Part shown: piece after piece, positions 15,018 to 22,294 of the stretch
Position numbering within the stretch: the first letter of the stretch is position 1
How the letters are laid out: every line of letters starts with the position of its first letter
NCBI GenBank assembly: GCA_045636945.1
Contig: JAZTYO010000012.1
Span: forward strand, 1 to 25,880
Source: UMGS172 sp045636945
GTDB taxonomy: Bacteria > Bacillota > Clostridia > Oscillospirales > Acutalibacteraceae
Length of the DNA stretch: 25,880 bases
Reading direction: 5' to 3'
Program-made: the position numbers and the translations under genes
Notes under the pieces: generated by a model
The model's input: only the letters and a program-made list of their open reading frames with translations
Told to the model about the DNA's origin: nothing
Databases searched by the model: none

Positions 15018-15674
15018 ATGAAAAGAGTAACACTTTTTGCAGGTCATTACGGTAGCGGAAAGACCAATATCGCGGTAAACTATGCTTTGTATTTAAAAGA
15101 GCAGGGTGTAGATGTTATTATCGCCGATATGGATATTGTTAATCCGTATTTCCGCACCAAGGATAGTACCGACGAGCTGGAAAAGGCAGGGATTGAGCTT
15201 ATTTCTCCCAAATTTGCCAATTCCAACGTAGACCTTCCTGCATTACCGCAGGAGCTTTATAAAACCGTTCAGGACAGAACTAAACACGCTGTTCTTGACA
15301 TCGGCGGTGACGACCGAGGAGCTTATGCGCTGGGTCGTTACACACCGTATATTTTAGAGGAAAACGATTATGAAATGGTGTTCGTTGCCAACTTCTACCG
15401 ACCGTTGACCACCACGCCGCAAGAGGCTTTGGAGGTTATGCGAGAGATAGAAAAGGCTGCAGGAATTCCGTTTACCGCTATTGTCAACAACTCCAATATC
15501 GGTGCTGAAACCACCGCAGAAGACGTTTTAGCAACGGTGGAAAGGGCAAAGGAGTTGTCCAAGATTTCGGGTCTGCCGATAATTATGACAACGGCTGAAC
15601 ACAGGATAGGCGGAGATCTTTATAAGAAGGTTCCCAATCTGTTTTTCCTTGAATTGCAAAACAAATTATTTTGA
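15018..15674 (+). CDS. SIMIBI P-loop ATPase, MinD/CobQ-like
   Basis: A 218-residue protein of the ParA/MinD/CobQ type. The Walker A loop is GHYGSGKTNIA (Gly9-Lys15-Thr16), with ADMDIVNPYF (about 36-45) and LDIGGDDRGA (about 94-103) in the switch and Walker B positions. There is no deviant-Walker lysine, no membrane-targeting helix and no obvious Cys pair for a cluster scaffold. It starts two bases after the upstream stop without a clear ribosome binding site, so translation is probably coupled. Lying between a CoA ligase and the ferredoxin-oxidoreductase genes, it may help mature or load a cofactor of that enzyme, but the sequence does not prove this. Its family is usually annotated only as an ATP-binding protein. 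Confidence 0.8.
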   Translation: MKRVTLFAGHYGSGKTNIAVNYALYLKEQGVDVIIADMDIVNPYFRTKDSTDELEKAGIELISPKFANSNVDLPALPQELYKTVQDRTKHAVLDIGGDDRGAYALGRYTPYILEENDYEMVFVANFYRPLTTTPQEALEVMREIEKAAGIPFTAIVNNSNIGAETTAEDVLATVERAKELSKISGLPIIMTTAEHRIGGDLYKKVPNLFFLELQNKLF

Positions 15675-15692
15675 CATAAAGGAGTAAGAATT

Positions 15693-15899
15693 ATGGCAAA
15701 AGTAACATTCGATTCCGATTTGTGTAAGGGCTGTGGACTTTGTGTTGACGCTTGCCCCAAAGGCATTCTCGTAATCGCAAAAGACAAAATCAACAAAAAG
15801 GGACATTCTCCCGCAGAAATGACCGACCAGGAGAAATGCATCGGCTGTGCTTTCTGTGCAACCATGTGTCCCGACTGTGTTATCACTGTTGAAAGGTAA
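15693..15899 (+). CDS. korD: 2[4Fe-4S] ferredoxin subunit of 2-oxoacid oxidoreductase
   Basis: A 68-residue ferredoxin with two complete cluster motifs: Cys11, 14, 17 and 21 (CKGCGLCVDAC) and Cys49, 52, 55 and 59 (CIGCAFCATMC). It is the delta-type subunit that passes electrons between the TPP site of the oxidoreductase and the free ferredoxin pool, in the cytoplasm. AAAGGAG precedes the ATG, and the alpha-subunit gene begins 11 bases after its stop. The gene order delta-alpha-beta-gamma is that of four-subunit VOR/KOR enzymes in anaerobic bacteria and archaea. The linker between the clusters is longer than in small clostridial ferredoxins, as is usual for these subunits. Confidence 0.92.
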   Translation: MAKVTFDSDLCKGCGLCVDACPKGILVIAKDKINKKGHSPAEMTDQEKCIGCAFCATMCPDCVITVER

Positions 15900-15910
15900 G
15901 GTGAATTTTA

Positions 15911-16972
15911 ATGGCTGAAAAGGTACTTATGAAAGGTAACGAAGCTATTGCCGAAGCCGCAATTCGTGCAGGCTGTATGCATTACTTCGGTTATCCCATT
16001 ACTCCTCAGACCGAAATTGCCGCTTATATGGCTAAGCGTATGCCCAAAATCGGTGGCGTTTTTCTTCAGGCGGAGAGTGAAATTGCTGCAATCAATATGG
16101 TTTACGGTGTTGCAGGAACAGGTTTCCGTGTAATGACCTCTTCCTCCAGCCCTGGTATTTCTTTGAAGGGAGAGGGTATCTCTTACCTCGCAGGTGCAGA
16201 CCTTCCTGCACTTATCGTCAACGTTCAGCGTGGTGGCCCCGGTCTTGGAGGTATCCAGCCCTCGCAGTCTGACTATTTCCAGGCAACACGTGGTCTTGGT
16301 CACGGTGACTTCCATCTTATCGTTATGGCACCTGCATCGGTTCAGGAAATGGCCGATATGACCGCAAAGTGCTTCGATTTGTCCGATAAGTACAGAGTTC
16401 CCGCAATGATCCTTGCTGACGGTACTTTGGGTCAGATGATGGAGCCTGTAGTACTGCCTGAGCCTACCGAGTATAAGCCCAACAAGCCTTGGGCAGTAAC
16501 CGGTACCAAGGGTGAGCGCAAGCATAATATTATCAACTCTTTGTACTTAAAGCCCGAAGAGCTGGAAAAGACCAACTTCGAGCGCTATGAGAGATATAAG
16601 GCTATTGAGGAAAACGAGCCTCTTTGGGAAGAGTTTATGATGGAGGATGCCGAGATCTGCGTTGCCGCATTCGGTATTGCCGCCCGTGTTTCTAAGAATG
16701 CTATTATGGCAGCACGTGCCGAGGGTATCAAGGTCGGTATGATTCGTCCCATTACCCTTTGGCCTTTCCCCAAGAAGCCTTTCAAGGCCGCCGCAGATAA
16801 GGTCCGCGCATTTATCTCGGTTGAACTTTCTATGGGTCAGATGATTGAGGACGTTCAGCTCGCAACCGAGTGCAAGGCTCCCGTGACCCTTTGCAACCGC
16901 GCAGGCGGTATGATTCCCAGCCCCGAGGAAGTTCTTGAGGCTATCAAAAGAGCAGCAGGAGGTAACAAGTAA
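15911..16972 (+). CDS. vorB: 2-oxoacid:ferredoxin oxidoreductase, alpha subunit (VorB-type)
   Basis: A 353-residue alpha subunit of the pyruvate:ferredoxin-oxidoreductase superfamily, the length typical of proteins annotated VorB (3-methyl-2-oxobutanoate:ferredoxin oxidoreductase) or KorA. The pyrimidine-binding domain has YFGYPITPQTEIAAYMA, the conserved Glu in QAESEIAAINMVYGVAG, and SSSPGISLKGEGISYLAG; the C-terminal domain has VGMIRPITLWPFP and SVELSMGQMIEDV. With TPP from the beta subunit the complex interconverts a 2-oxoacid plus CoA and acyl-CoA plus CO2 with ferredoxin. In this unit, reverse carboxylation of branched acyl-CoA is the inferred direction. An AAGGTG site precedes the ATG, and the stop overlaps the next start. 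Substrate specificity cannot be read from the sequence alone. Confidence 0.92.
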   Translation: MAEKVLMKGNEAIAEAAIRAGCMHYFGYPITPQTEIAAYMAKRMPKIGGVFLQAESEIAAINMVYGVAGTGFRVMTSSSSPGISLKGEGISYLAGADLPALIVNVQRGGPGLGGIQPSQSDYFQATRGLGHGDFHLIVMAPASVQEMADMTAKCFDLSDKYRVPAMILADGTLGQMMEPVVLPEPTEYKPNKPWAVTGTKGERKHNIINSLYLKPEELEKTNFERYERYKAIEENEPLWEEFMMEDAEICVAAFGIAARVSKNAIMAARAEGIKVGMIRPITLWPFPKKPFKAAADKVRAFISVELSMGQMIEDVQLATECKAPVTLCNRAGGMIPSPEEVLEAIKRAAGGNK

Positions 16973-17727
16973 TGGCTATCGTATTCGAAAAACCTAAAGC
17001 ATTGACCGACGCACCGCTTCATTACTGTCCCGGTTGCACCCACGGTATTATTCACCGTTTGGTAGCCGAGGCTATTGATGAGCTCGGTGTTGAGGGCAAG
17101 ACTATCGGTGTTGCTCCTGTTGGATGCTCCGTTATGGCTTATGATTATTTTGCTTGTGATATGGTTGAGGCTGCTCACGGCCGTGCTCCTGCCGTTGCAA
17201 CGGGATTAAAGCGTGCATTGCCTGAGAACGTTATCTTCACCTATCAGGGCGACGGTGACTTGGCTTCTATCGGTATGGCTGAAACCGTTCACGCCGCAAC
17301 CCGTAACGAAAACATCACCGTTATCTTTGTTAACAACGCAATCTACGGTATGACCGGCGGTCAGATGGCTCCTACCTCTTTGCCCGGTCAGGTTACTCAG
17401 ACCTCTCCTTACGGCCGCGATACCAACACCGTTGGTTTCCCCATCCGTGTTTCCGAGATGCTGGCAACTTTGGACGGTCCCGAGTTCATTCAGCGTGTTG
17501 CAGTTAACAACGTTAAGAACGTAAACGCCGCTAAGAAGGCTATCAAAAAGGCTTTCCAGAACCAGATTGAGGGCAAGGGCTTCAGCCTTATTGAGGTTGT
17601 TTCCACCTGTCCTACCAACTGGGGTCTCACTCCTAAAAAGGCACTTGAGTGGGTTGAGGAAAAAATGATTCCTTATTATCCCTTGGGTGTTTATAAGGAC
17701 AGAAGTGCCGTAAAGGAGGAAAAGTAA
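16972..17727 (+). CDS. korB: 2-oxoacid:ferredoxin oxidoreductase, beta subunit (TPP-binding)
   Basis: A 251-residue subunit that binds thiamine pyrophosphate and the catalytic [4Fe-4S] cluster. The TPP motif is QGDGDLASIG followed by FVNNAIYGMTGGQMAPTS. Cluster Cys candidates are Cys19 and Cys22 (HYCPGCTHG), the Cys in APVGCSVMAY and a late Cys in VSTCPTNWG. The start overlaps the alpha-subunit stop (TAATG) and is preceded by AGGAGG, indicating coupled translation and equal stoichiometry. It ends by overlapping the gamma gene in the same way. Length and motifs fit VorA/KorB-type betas; the specific substrate is inferred from the Val T-box context rather than seen. Confidence 0.92.
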   Translation: MAIVFEKPKALTDAPLHYCPGCTHGIIHRLVAEAIDELGVEGKTIGVAPVGCSVMAYDYFACDMVEAAHGRAPAVATGLKRALPENVIFTYQGDGDLASIGMAETVHAATRNENITVIFVNNAIYGMTGGQMAPTSLPGQVTQTSPYGRDTNTVGFPIRVSEMLATLDGPEFIQRVAVNNVKNVNAAKKAIKKAFQNQIEGKGFSLIEVVSTCPTNWGLTPKKALEWVEEKMIPYYPLGVYKDRSAVKEEK

Positions 17728-18266
17728 TGAGTACAGTTCAGATTCTTATCGCAGGATTTGGCGGTCAGGGTGTTCTGTTCACCGGTAAATGTATCGCTTA
17801 CAAGGGTCTTACCGAGGGTAAGCAGCTCAGCTGGTTGCCTTCTTACGGTCCCGAAATGCGTGGCGGTACTGCTAACTGCAGCGTTATTATCAGCGATACT
17901 CCCGTTGGTTCACCTATCGTTTCAACACCCGATGTGTTGACCGTTATGAACCTTCCTTCTTTGGATAAGTACGAGGATGCAACCGCAAAGGGTGGTAAGA
18001 TTTTCGTTGATTCCACTCTTATCGACCGTAAGGTTAAGCGTACCGACGTTGACGCATACTACATCCCTGCAACCAAGCTTGCCAACGATGCAGGCTTTCC
18101 CACACTTGCCAATATGATTATGATGGGCAAGATGATTAAGGAAGCAGGCTTTGTTTCGATGGACGGTATGAAGGAGGCACTCGGCCACGTTATTTCTGCA
18201 AAACGTGCCGATATGCTCGAAATCAACCTCAAGGCAATTGAGATTGGCTACAATTACGAGGGTTAG
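17727..18266 (+). CDS. korC: 2-oxoacid:ferredoxin oxidoreductase, gamma subunit
   Basis: A 179-residue gamma subunit of the POR/KOR superfamily, thought to contribute to CoA binding and complex assembly. The diagnostic start is ILIAGFGGQGVLFTGKCIAY, followed by WLPSYGPEMRGGTANCSVII. It overlaps the beta gene by one base, has AAGGAGG upstream, and is the last gene of the Val T-box unit, with a hairpin terminator 17 bases after its stop. All four subunits of a complete enzyme are therefore present and intact. Confidence 0.92.
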   Translation: MSTVQILIAGFGGQGVLFTGKCIAYKGLTEGKQLSWLPSYGPEMRGGTANCSVIISDTPVGSPIVSTPDVLTVMNLPSLDKYEDATAKGGKIFVDSTLIDRKVKRTDVDAYYIPATKLANDAGFPTLANMIMMGKMIKEAGFVSMDGMKEALGHVISAKRADMLEINLKAIEIGYNYEG

Positions 18267-18283
18267 TATATAATCGACTTTTT

Positions 18284-18316
18284 AACCGCTGACACTTTTG
18301 GTGTTGGCGGTTTTTT
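18284..18316 (+). terminator. terminator of the Val T-box / VOR unit
   Basis: AACCGC (18284-18289) pairs with GCGGTT (18307-18312), extended inward by GACAC/GGTGT pairs, and six T follow. This closes the main locus. Confidence 0.85.
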
Positions 18317-18358
18317 AAAAATGCTTGTTATTATACTATTAGAACATTAAAAATCAGA

Positions 18359-18447
18359 TTTGTGAGCAAAAAATCAGCAAAACAATTGTTATGCTCACAA
18401 AAAGCGGTTAAAATGTGTTTTATTTTTATGTTTTACTATGGTATTAT
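18359..18447 (+). promoter_or_regulatory. large inverted repeat and likely promoter of the DUF4965 gene
   Basis: TTTGTGAGCA (18359-18368) and TGCTCACAAA (18392-18401) are a perfect 10-bp inverted repeat around a 23-base spacer, which itself holds the palindrome AACAATTGTT (18381-18390). A TATTAT (18442-18447) about 55 bases before the start codon is a plausible -10, with only a weak -35. The repeat would suit a regulator bound upstream of the promoter. Confidence 0.5.
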
Positions 18448-18502
18448 ACACATTGTAAGATATTATTTCATTTTATGTCTATCTGACAGAAAGGAAATCA
18501 TT

Positions 18503-20416
18503 ATGAAAATTAAAGCAGTATCGGTTCCCCTTATTACAGTTGACCCGTTTTTCAGCGTTTGGTCGCCTGCCGACAAGTTGACCGACACATACACCTGCCA
18601 TTGGACAGGTCGTATCCATTCCATGGTCGGTATGGTAAGGGTTGATGGAAAGGTTTTCCGTTTTTTAGGAAGTGTTAAGCCTCAAACCAACAGTGTTTAT
18701 AAACACGACCCTGAGGTTCTTCCTCAGACCGAATTGGACATAACCCCTACAGCTAGTATCTATACTTTTGAAAACGAGTTATTGAAGCTGACAGTTACGT
18801 TCCGCACTCCACTTCTGATGAATGACCTGTGCTTGATGTCAAGACCTGTTTCTTACATAGAGTATAATGCTGAGCTTAAAGGCGAGTATGATTTTTCACT
18901 TTATTTTGATGTCGATACACAGATTTGTGGAGATTGGGAGGCCGATAAAATAAGGTTCGGCAGAACGGAGAACTCTCTCTATGTGGGCAAGGTAGACCAA
19001 AAGCCCTTGAACTCTAGCGGCGATGATTGTCGAATTAGTTGGGGATATTTCCACTTGGCAGATAAGGATGCCTTTGTTTCGGACAAACGACAAAGACATA
19101 ACTATATTTATGATCGTGAAATTACTAAGCTGGAGGATTTTACCAGAGAATATACTCAGTGTGCTCACAGAACGCTCGCTGTTATCAAACAGGAGTTGAA
19201 TGGTGTTTTAACCTTGGCTTATGACGATATCAAGTCGATTCAGTATTTCGGTGAAAATCTCGACCCGTATTATATGACAAAGTATCAGAGCTTCGACGAA
19301 ATGTTGGCCGCCGCTATTGCCGATTACGAAGAGGTAAAGGAAAAGTGCGAGATCTTCGATCTTGCTTTGACCGAGAGAATGCTCACAATCGGTAAGGATT
19401 ATGCCGCAGTCGGTTGCCTTGCATACCGTCAGGCAATTGCCGCACATAAGCTTGTTGATACTCCCGATGGAATAGCCTTCCTTTCAAAGGAGAACTTTTC
19501 CAATGGCTGTATCGGAACCTTGGATGTCACTTATCCATCAATTCCGTTATTCCTCTTGTTCAATCCTGAGTTGGTTAAAGGTATGCTGAGACCGCTTGCA
19601 AGATTTGCAAGAAGTAATGAGTGGGAGTATGATTTTGCACCGCATGATGTTGGACAGTATCCGCTCTGTAACGGTCAGGTCTATGGTCTTAAAGACGGCA
19701 AGCAGACACTTGAAATGCAGATGCCTGTTGAGGAATGTGCAAACTTTATTCTTTGCGTTGCTGCTGTTTGTGTTGCCGAAAACAGCCTTGATTTCGCCAA
19801 CGATATGGCCGACCTTATGAAGAAGTGGGCTGATTATCTCACCGAATACGGCTATGACCCCGAAAATCAGCTTTGTACCGATGACTTTGCAGGTCACCTT
19901 GCTCACAACTGTAATTTGAGCGTTAAAGCTATTGTTGCTTTGGGTGCTTATTCAAGACTTTCGGGCGATAAGTCTTATGGCGAAAAGGCCAAGGAAATGG
20001 CCGACCGTTGGATGGTTGATGCCAAGAGCGAAACCTCAACCCGTCTTGTTTTCGATAGAGAAGACGGTTGGAGTATGAAGTACAATATGGTTTGGGACAG
20101 AATCTTCGGTCTTGGACTTTTCTCCAAGGAAATTTACGAGAACGAAATCAAGGAATACACCGCACAGATGAATAAATACGGTGTTCCGCTTGACAGCCGT
20201 TCAACCTATACCAAGCTTGACTGGATGGCCTGGACCACCGTTTTGACCGATGACAGAGAGTACCGTGATGCAGTTTATGCCTCTATTCGTAGAATGATCG
20301 AGGAAACTCCTCACCGTGTGCCAATTACCGACTGGTATTTCACCGATAATGCTCATCAGCGCGGATTCCAGAACCGTTCTGTTCTCGGCGGTTTCTTCAT
20401 AAATCTGATGGTGTGA
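18503..20416 (+). CDS. DUF4965 / GtaA glutaminase-like protein
   Basis: A 637-residue protein of the DUF4964-DUF5127-DUF4965-DUF1793 family, named for fungal glutaminase A. The ATG at 18503 is chosen for its AAAGGA site; the longer frame back to 18362 crosses the promoter and repeat. Recognisable parts are the N-terminal VPLITVDPFFSVWSPAD, the central NGCIGTLDVTYPSIPLFLLF with EWEYDFAPHDVGQYP, and the C-terminal RGFQNRSVLGGFFINLM. Unlike the fungal proteins it has no signal peptide, so it should act in the cytoplasm. The C-terminal half should form an alpha/alpha barrel like those of many glycosidases, and bacterial members have no settled substrate; glutamine, a peptide or a sugar are all possible. 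It is a single-gene unit with its own terminator. Confidence 0.75.
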   Translation: MKIKAVSVPLITVDPFFSVWSPADKLTDTYTCHWTGRIHSMVGMVRVDGKVFRFLGSVKPQTNSVYKHDPEVLPQTELDITPTASIYTFENELLKLTVTFRTPLLMNDLCLMSRPVSYIEYNAELKGEYDFSLYFDVDTQICGDWEADKIRFGRTENSLYVGKVDQKPLNSSGDDCRISWGYFHLADKDAFVSDKRQRHNYIYDREITKLEDFTREYTQCAHRTLAVIKQELNGVLTLAYDDIKSIQYFGENLDPYYMTKYQSFDEMLAAAIADYEEVKEKCEIFDLALTERMLTIGKDYAAVGCLAYRQAIAAHKLVDTPDGIAFLSKENFSNGCIGTLDVTYPSIPLFLLFNPELVKGMLRPLARFARSNEWEYDFAPHDVGQYPLCNGQVYGLKDGKQTLEMQMPVEECANFILCVAAVCVAENSLDFANDMADLMKKWADYLTEYGYDPENQLCTDDFAGHLAHNCNLSVKAIVALGAYSRLSGDKSYGEKAKEMADRWMVDAKSETSTRLVFDREDGWSMKYNMVWDRIFGLGLFSKEIYENEIKEYTAQMNKYGVPLDSRSTYTKLDWMAWTTVLTDDREYRDAVYASIRRMIEETPHRVPITDWYFTDNAHQRGFQNRSVLGGFFINLMV

Positions 20417-20435
20417 TATAACCGTTGATATGTTT

Positions 20436-20475
20436 AAAGGTTTCCTTTGATGATACAAGGGAAGCCTTTTTTGTT
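20436..20475 (+). terminator. terminator after the DUF4965 gene
   Basis: A 14-bp stem with two G-T wobbles (20436-20449 with 20456-20469) around a 6-base loop, followed by a T run. Confidence 0.85.
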
Positions 20476-20541
20476 TTTATTTAGAATAAATAAAAATTTT
20501 GCGCAAATAATAATTTCAACAAATATTTTGGAGGTATCAAT

Positions 20542-20724
20542 ATGGCTTTGACTTGTAAGGAACTGAGCTTCATTGAGGATATGATGGGGCTCGAACAGTT
20601 GATGATTGAAAAGTATAAGGCGGCTGAAAACAGCACGTCGGACGAGATGTTGCTCAACAAAATGAAGATTGCCGCCGACCGACACGGGCAGCATTTTCAG
20701 AAGCTTATGGGACATTTGAATTGA
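20542..20724 (+). CDS. small CotF-like (spore coat) helical protein
   Basis: A 60-residue, wholly helical protein (LSFIEDMMGLEQLMIEKYK, ADRHGQHFQKLM) resembling half of a ferritin-like CotF coat protein. TGGAGG lies 7 bases before the ATG. The next gene, also CotF-like, starts 10 bases after its stop with an overlapping ribosome binding site, so the two are translated together and probably form a pair. CotF-family proteins are made late in sporulation and deposited in the coat; some members work outside sporulation. No transmembrane or signal segment is present. Confidence 0.7.
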   Translation: MALTCKELSFIEDMMGLEQLMIEKYKAAENSTSDEMLLNKMKIAADRHGQHFQKLMGHLN

Positions 20725-20734
20725 GGTGACTAAA

Positions 20735-20986
20735 ATGCAGGAAAAGGATATTATGACCGACCTTTTAACGGTCGAAAAATTGTTAGCTTGGAACTATTCC
20801 ACCTTCGCAACCGAGTGTGCTACTCAAAGTGTACGCACCGACGTTATGAATCTTCTTAATGACCAGCATAAATTGCAGGCCGAGATCTTTGACCTTATGG
20901 CTTCCAAGGGCTGGTATCCGACAGAGCCCGCAGAACAGCAGAAGATAGACAAAGCAAAGCAGAAATTTATGTCGCAAGGCAAATAA
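20735..20986 (+). CDS. CotF-family spore coat protein
   Basis: An 83-residue helical protein matching the CotF coat domain: MTDLLTVEKLLAWNYSTFAT in the first helix, NLLNDQHKLQAEIFDLMASK in the second, and GWYPTEPA before a basic tail. The ATG at 20735 is preferred to a GTG at 20726, because the GTG lies inside the GAGGTG ribosome binding site. It follows the shorter CotF-like gene in the same transcript and precedes a strong terminator. Together with sleB it indicates an endospore former. The coat role is by family; no sporulation-sigma promoter could be fixed with confidence upstream. Confidence 0.8.
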   Translation: MQEKDIMTDLLTVEKLLAWNYSTFATECATQSVRTDVMNLLNDQHKLQAEIFDLMASKGWYPTEPAEQQKIDKAKQKFMSQGK

Positions 20987-20991
20987 CATTA

Positions 20992-21018
20992 AAGCCGCAA
21001 CCGAATCGGTTGCGGCTT
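20992..21018. terminator. bidirectional terminator between the coat genes and ddh
   Basis: A perfect 12-bp stem, AAGCCGCAACCG (20992-21003) with CGGTTGCGGCTT (21007-21018), with a 3-base loop. It lies between convergent genes and can serve both strands. Confidence 0.9.
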
Positions 21019-21031
21019 CTTAATACATAAT

Positions 21032-22018
21032 TTACAGCATCTTGGCTCTCAGTTCCTCGGGGGAGAGAGGGCTTAAATACGAAGGTGCAATATCGAACAT
21101 GGTTTTGCAACCTGTCATGCCGTCCTTGCGCATCTTATATGCGGCACGAGCAACGGCCACGATAACACTTGAGGTGAATTCGGGGTTGGAGTCGAGCTTT
21201 AAGCTATACTCAATAATGTGCGAATTCTCGCAGTTCCAACCGGTTTTTCCCGTGCGGATAACAAATCCGCCGTGGGGGATACCCTTGTGGTCGCGGTCAA
21301 GCTCTTCCCGAGTAATGAAATGCACCGTGGTGTTGTAATCGGCAAAATAGTTGGGCATGGTTTTGATTTCCTGCTCGATTTTTGCCTTGTCTGCACTGTC
21401 TGCTACTACAACAAAGCACTCTCTTTCGTGCTTTTCACGGGTGGTCAATTCGGGTTGAATTCCTGAACGAACGGACTCCAAAGCGGCAGGAACGGGGATT
21501 GTATATTGTCTTGCATCCAAAACACCGTCGATTCGGCGGATGGCATCGGAATGACCCTGGCTTACGCCTTTGCCCCAGAAGGTGTAGTCCTTACCGTCGG
21601 GCAAAACAGCCGAAGCATAAAGGCGGTTTAAAGAGAACATACCGGGGTCCCAACCCGAGGAAATGACGGCAATGTTGCCGTTTTCCTTGGCGGTCTTGTT
21701 GACGTTTTCAAAATGCTCGGGGATCTTTGCGTGGGTGTCAAAGCTGTCAACCACATTGAAATATTTTGCGTATTCGGGGGTTTGCTTGGGTAGGTCGGTC
21801 GCACTGCCGCCACAAAGCACAAGCACGTCTATTCTTTCCTTGAAATTGAGAACGTCATCAACGTGATAAACGCCGACACCTTCGGTCAAAATCTTGACCG
21901 TTTTTGGGTCACGACGGGAGAAAACGGCAACCAACTCAAGGTCGTTGTTTTGCTTTATTGCACACTCAATTCCACGACCAAGGTTGCCGTAACCCATAAT
22001 ACCTATCTTTATACTCAT
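21032..22018 (-). CDS. ddh: meso-diaminopimelate D-dehydrogenase
   Basis: A 328-residue NADPH-dependent enzyme that makes meso-diaminopimelate directly from tetrahydrodipicolinate, ammonia and NADPH, giving the one-step route to lysine and the peptidoglycan cross-linker. The nucleotide-binding loop is IGIMGYGNLGRGIE; further family signatures are FSRRDPK, LVLCGGSATDLPKQTPEYA, VVDSFDTHAKIP, SSGWDPGMFSLNRLY and FWGKGVSQGHSDAIRRIDGV. Length and motifs match the family throughout. The start at 22018 is preceded by GGAGAC, and a promoter lies about 70 bases upstream. It is a single-gene unit in front of glnN; both consume ammonia. Confidence 0.95.
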   Translation of the reverse strand: MSIKIGIMGYGNLGRGIECAIKQNNDLELVAVFSRRDPKTVKILTEGVGVYHVDDVLNFKERIDVLVLCGGSATDLPKQTPEYAKYFNVVDSFDTHAKIPEHFENVNKTAKENGNIAVISSGWDPGMFSLNRLYASAVLPDGKDYTFWGKGVSQGHSDAIRRIDGVLDARQYTIPVPAALESVRSGIQPELTTREKHERECFVVVADSADKAKIEQEIKTMPNYFADYNTTVHFITREELDRDHKGIPHGGFVIRTGKTGWNCENSHIIEYSLKLDSNPEFTSSVIVAVARAAYKMRKDGMTGCKTMFDIAPSYLSPLSPEELRAKML

Positions 22019-22080
22019 TAAAACCGTCTCCTTTGACAGTAGGTTATACCATATACTAAAAACAGAAAATATGATAATGT

Positions 22081-22109
22081 ATTATACCAAAACAGTTGGT
22101 TACAGTCAA
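22081..22109 (-). promoter_or_regulatory. sigma-A promoter of ddh
   Basis: On the minus strand TTGACT (complement of 22104-22109), a 17-base spacer and TATAAT (complement of 22081-22086). Confidence 0.75.
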
Positions 22110-22141
22110 TATTTTTGAAAAATTTTTTGATGTTATATACC

Positions 22142-22190
22142 GTAGGGGCTTTCCTGTTCGCCCGCAAACAGCCGAGACGTCTGTCCCTAC
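22142..22190. repeat. possible degenerate REP-like palindromic repeat
   Basis: The stretch is bounded by GTAGGG (22142-22147) and CCCTAC (22185-22190) and contains TTCGCCCGC. It resembles the GTAGGGGC...GCCCCTAC dispersed palindromes frequent between genes in gut Clostridia. It lies between the ddh promoter and the glnN terminator. Only one copy is visible in this window. Confidence 0.4.
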
Positions 22191-22230
22191 ATTGGTGATT
22201 GCAGATCGCTCGTTGTCACAACAAAAGAAA

Positions 22231-22258
22231 CCCCTCTGTTTCGTCTGAAACGGAGGGG
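22231..22258 (-). terminator. terminator of glnN
   Basis: CCCCTCTGTTTC (22231-22242) pairs with GAAACGGAGGGG (22247-22258) with one wobble. On the minus strand TTTCTTTTG follows. Confidence 0.85.
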
Positions 22259-22294
22259 AGATTTGTTATATGATGTGCTTTATGCTTGCCGTCA

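Noticed and set aside
18362..18502. N-terminal extension of the DUF4965 protein
   Set aside because: The extension crosses the inverted repeat and promoter, and the family's conserved start begins at the ATG at 18503, which has a ribosome binding site.
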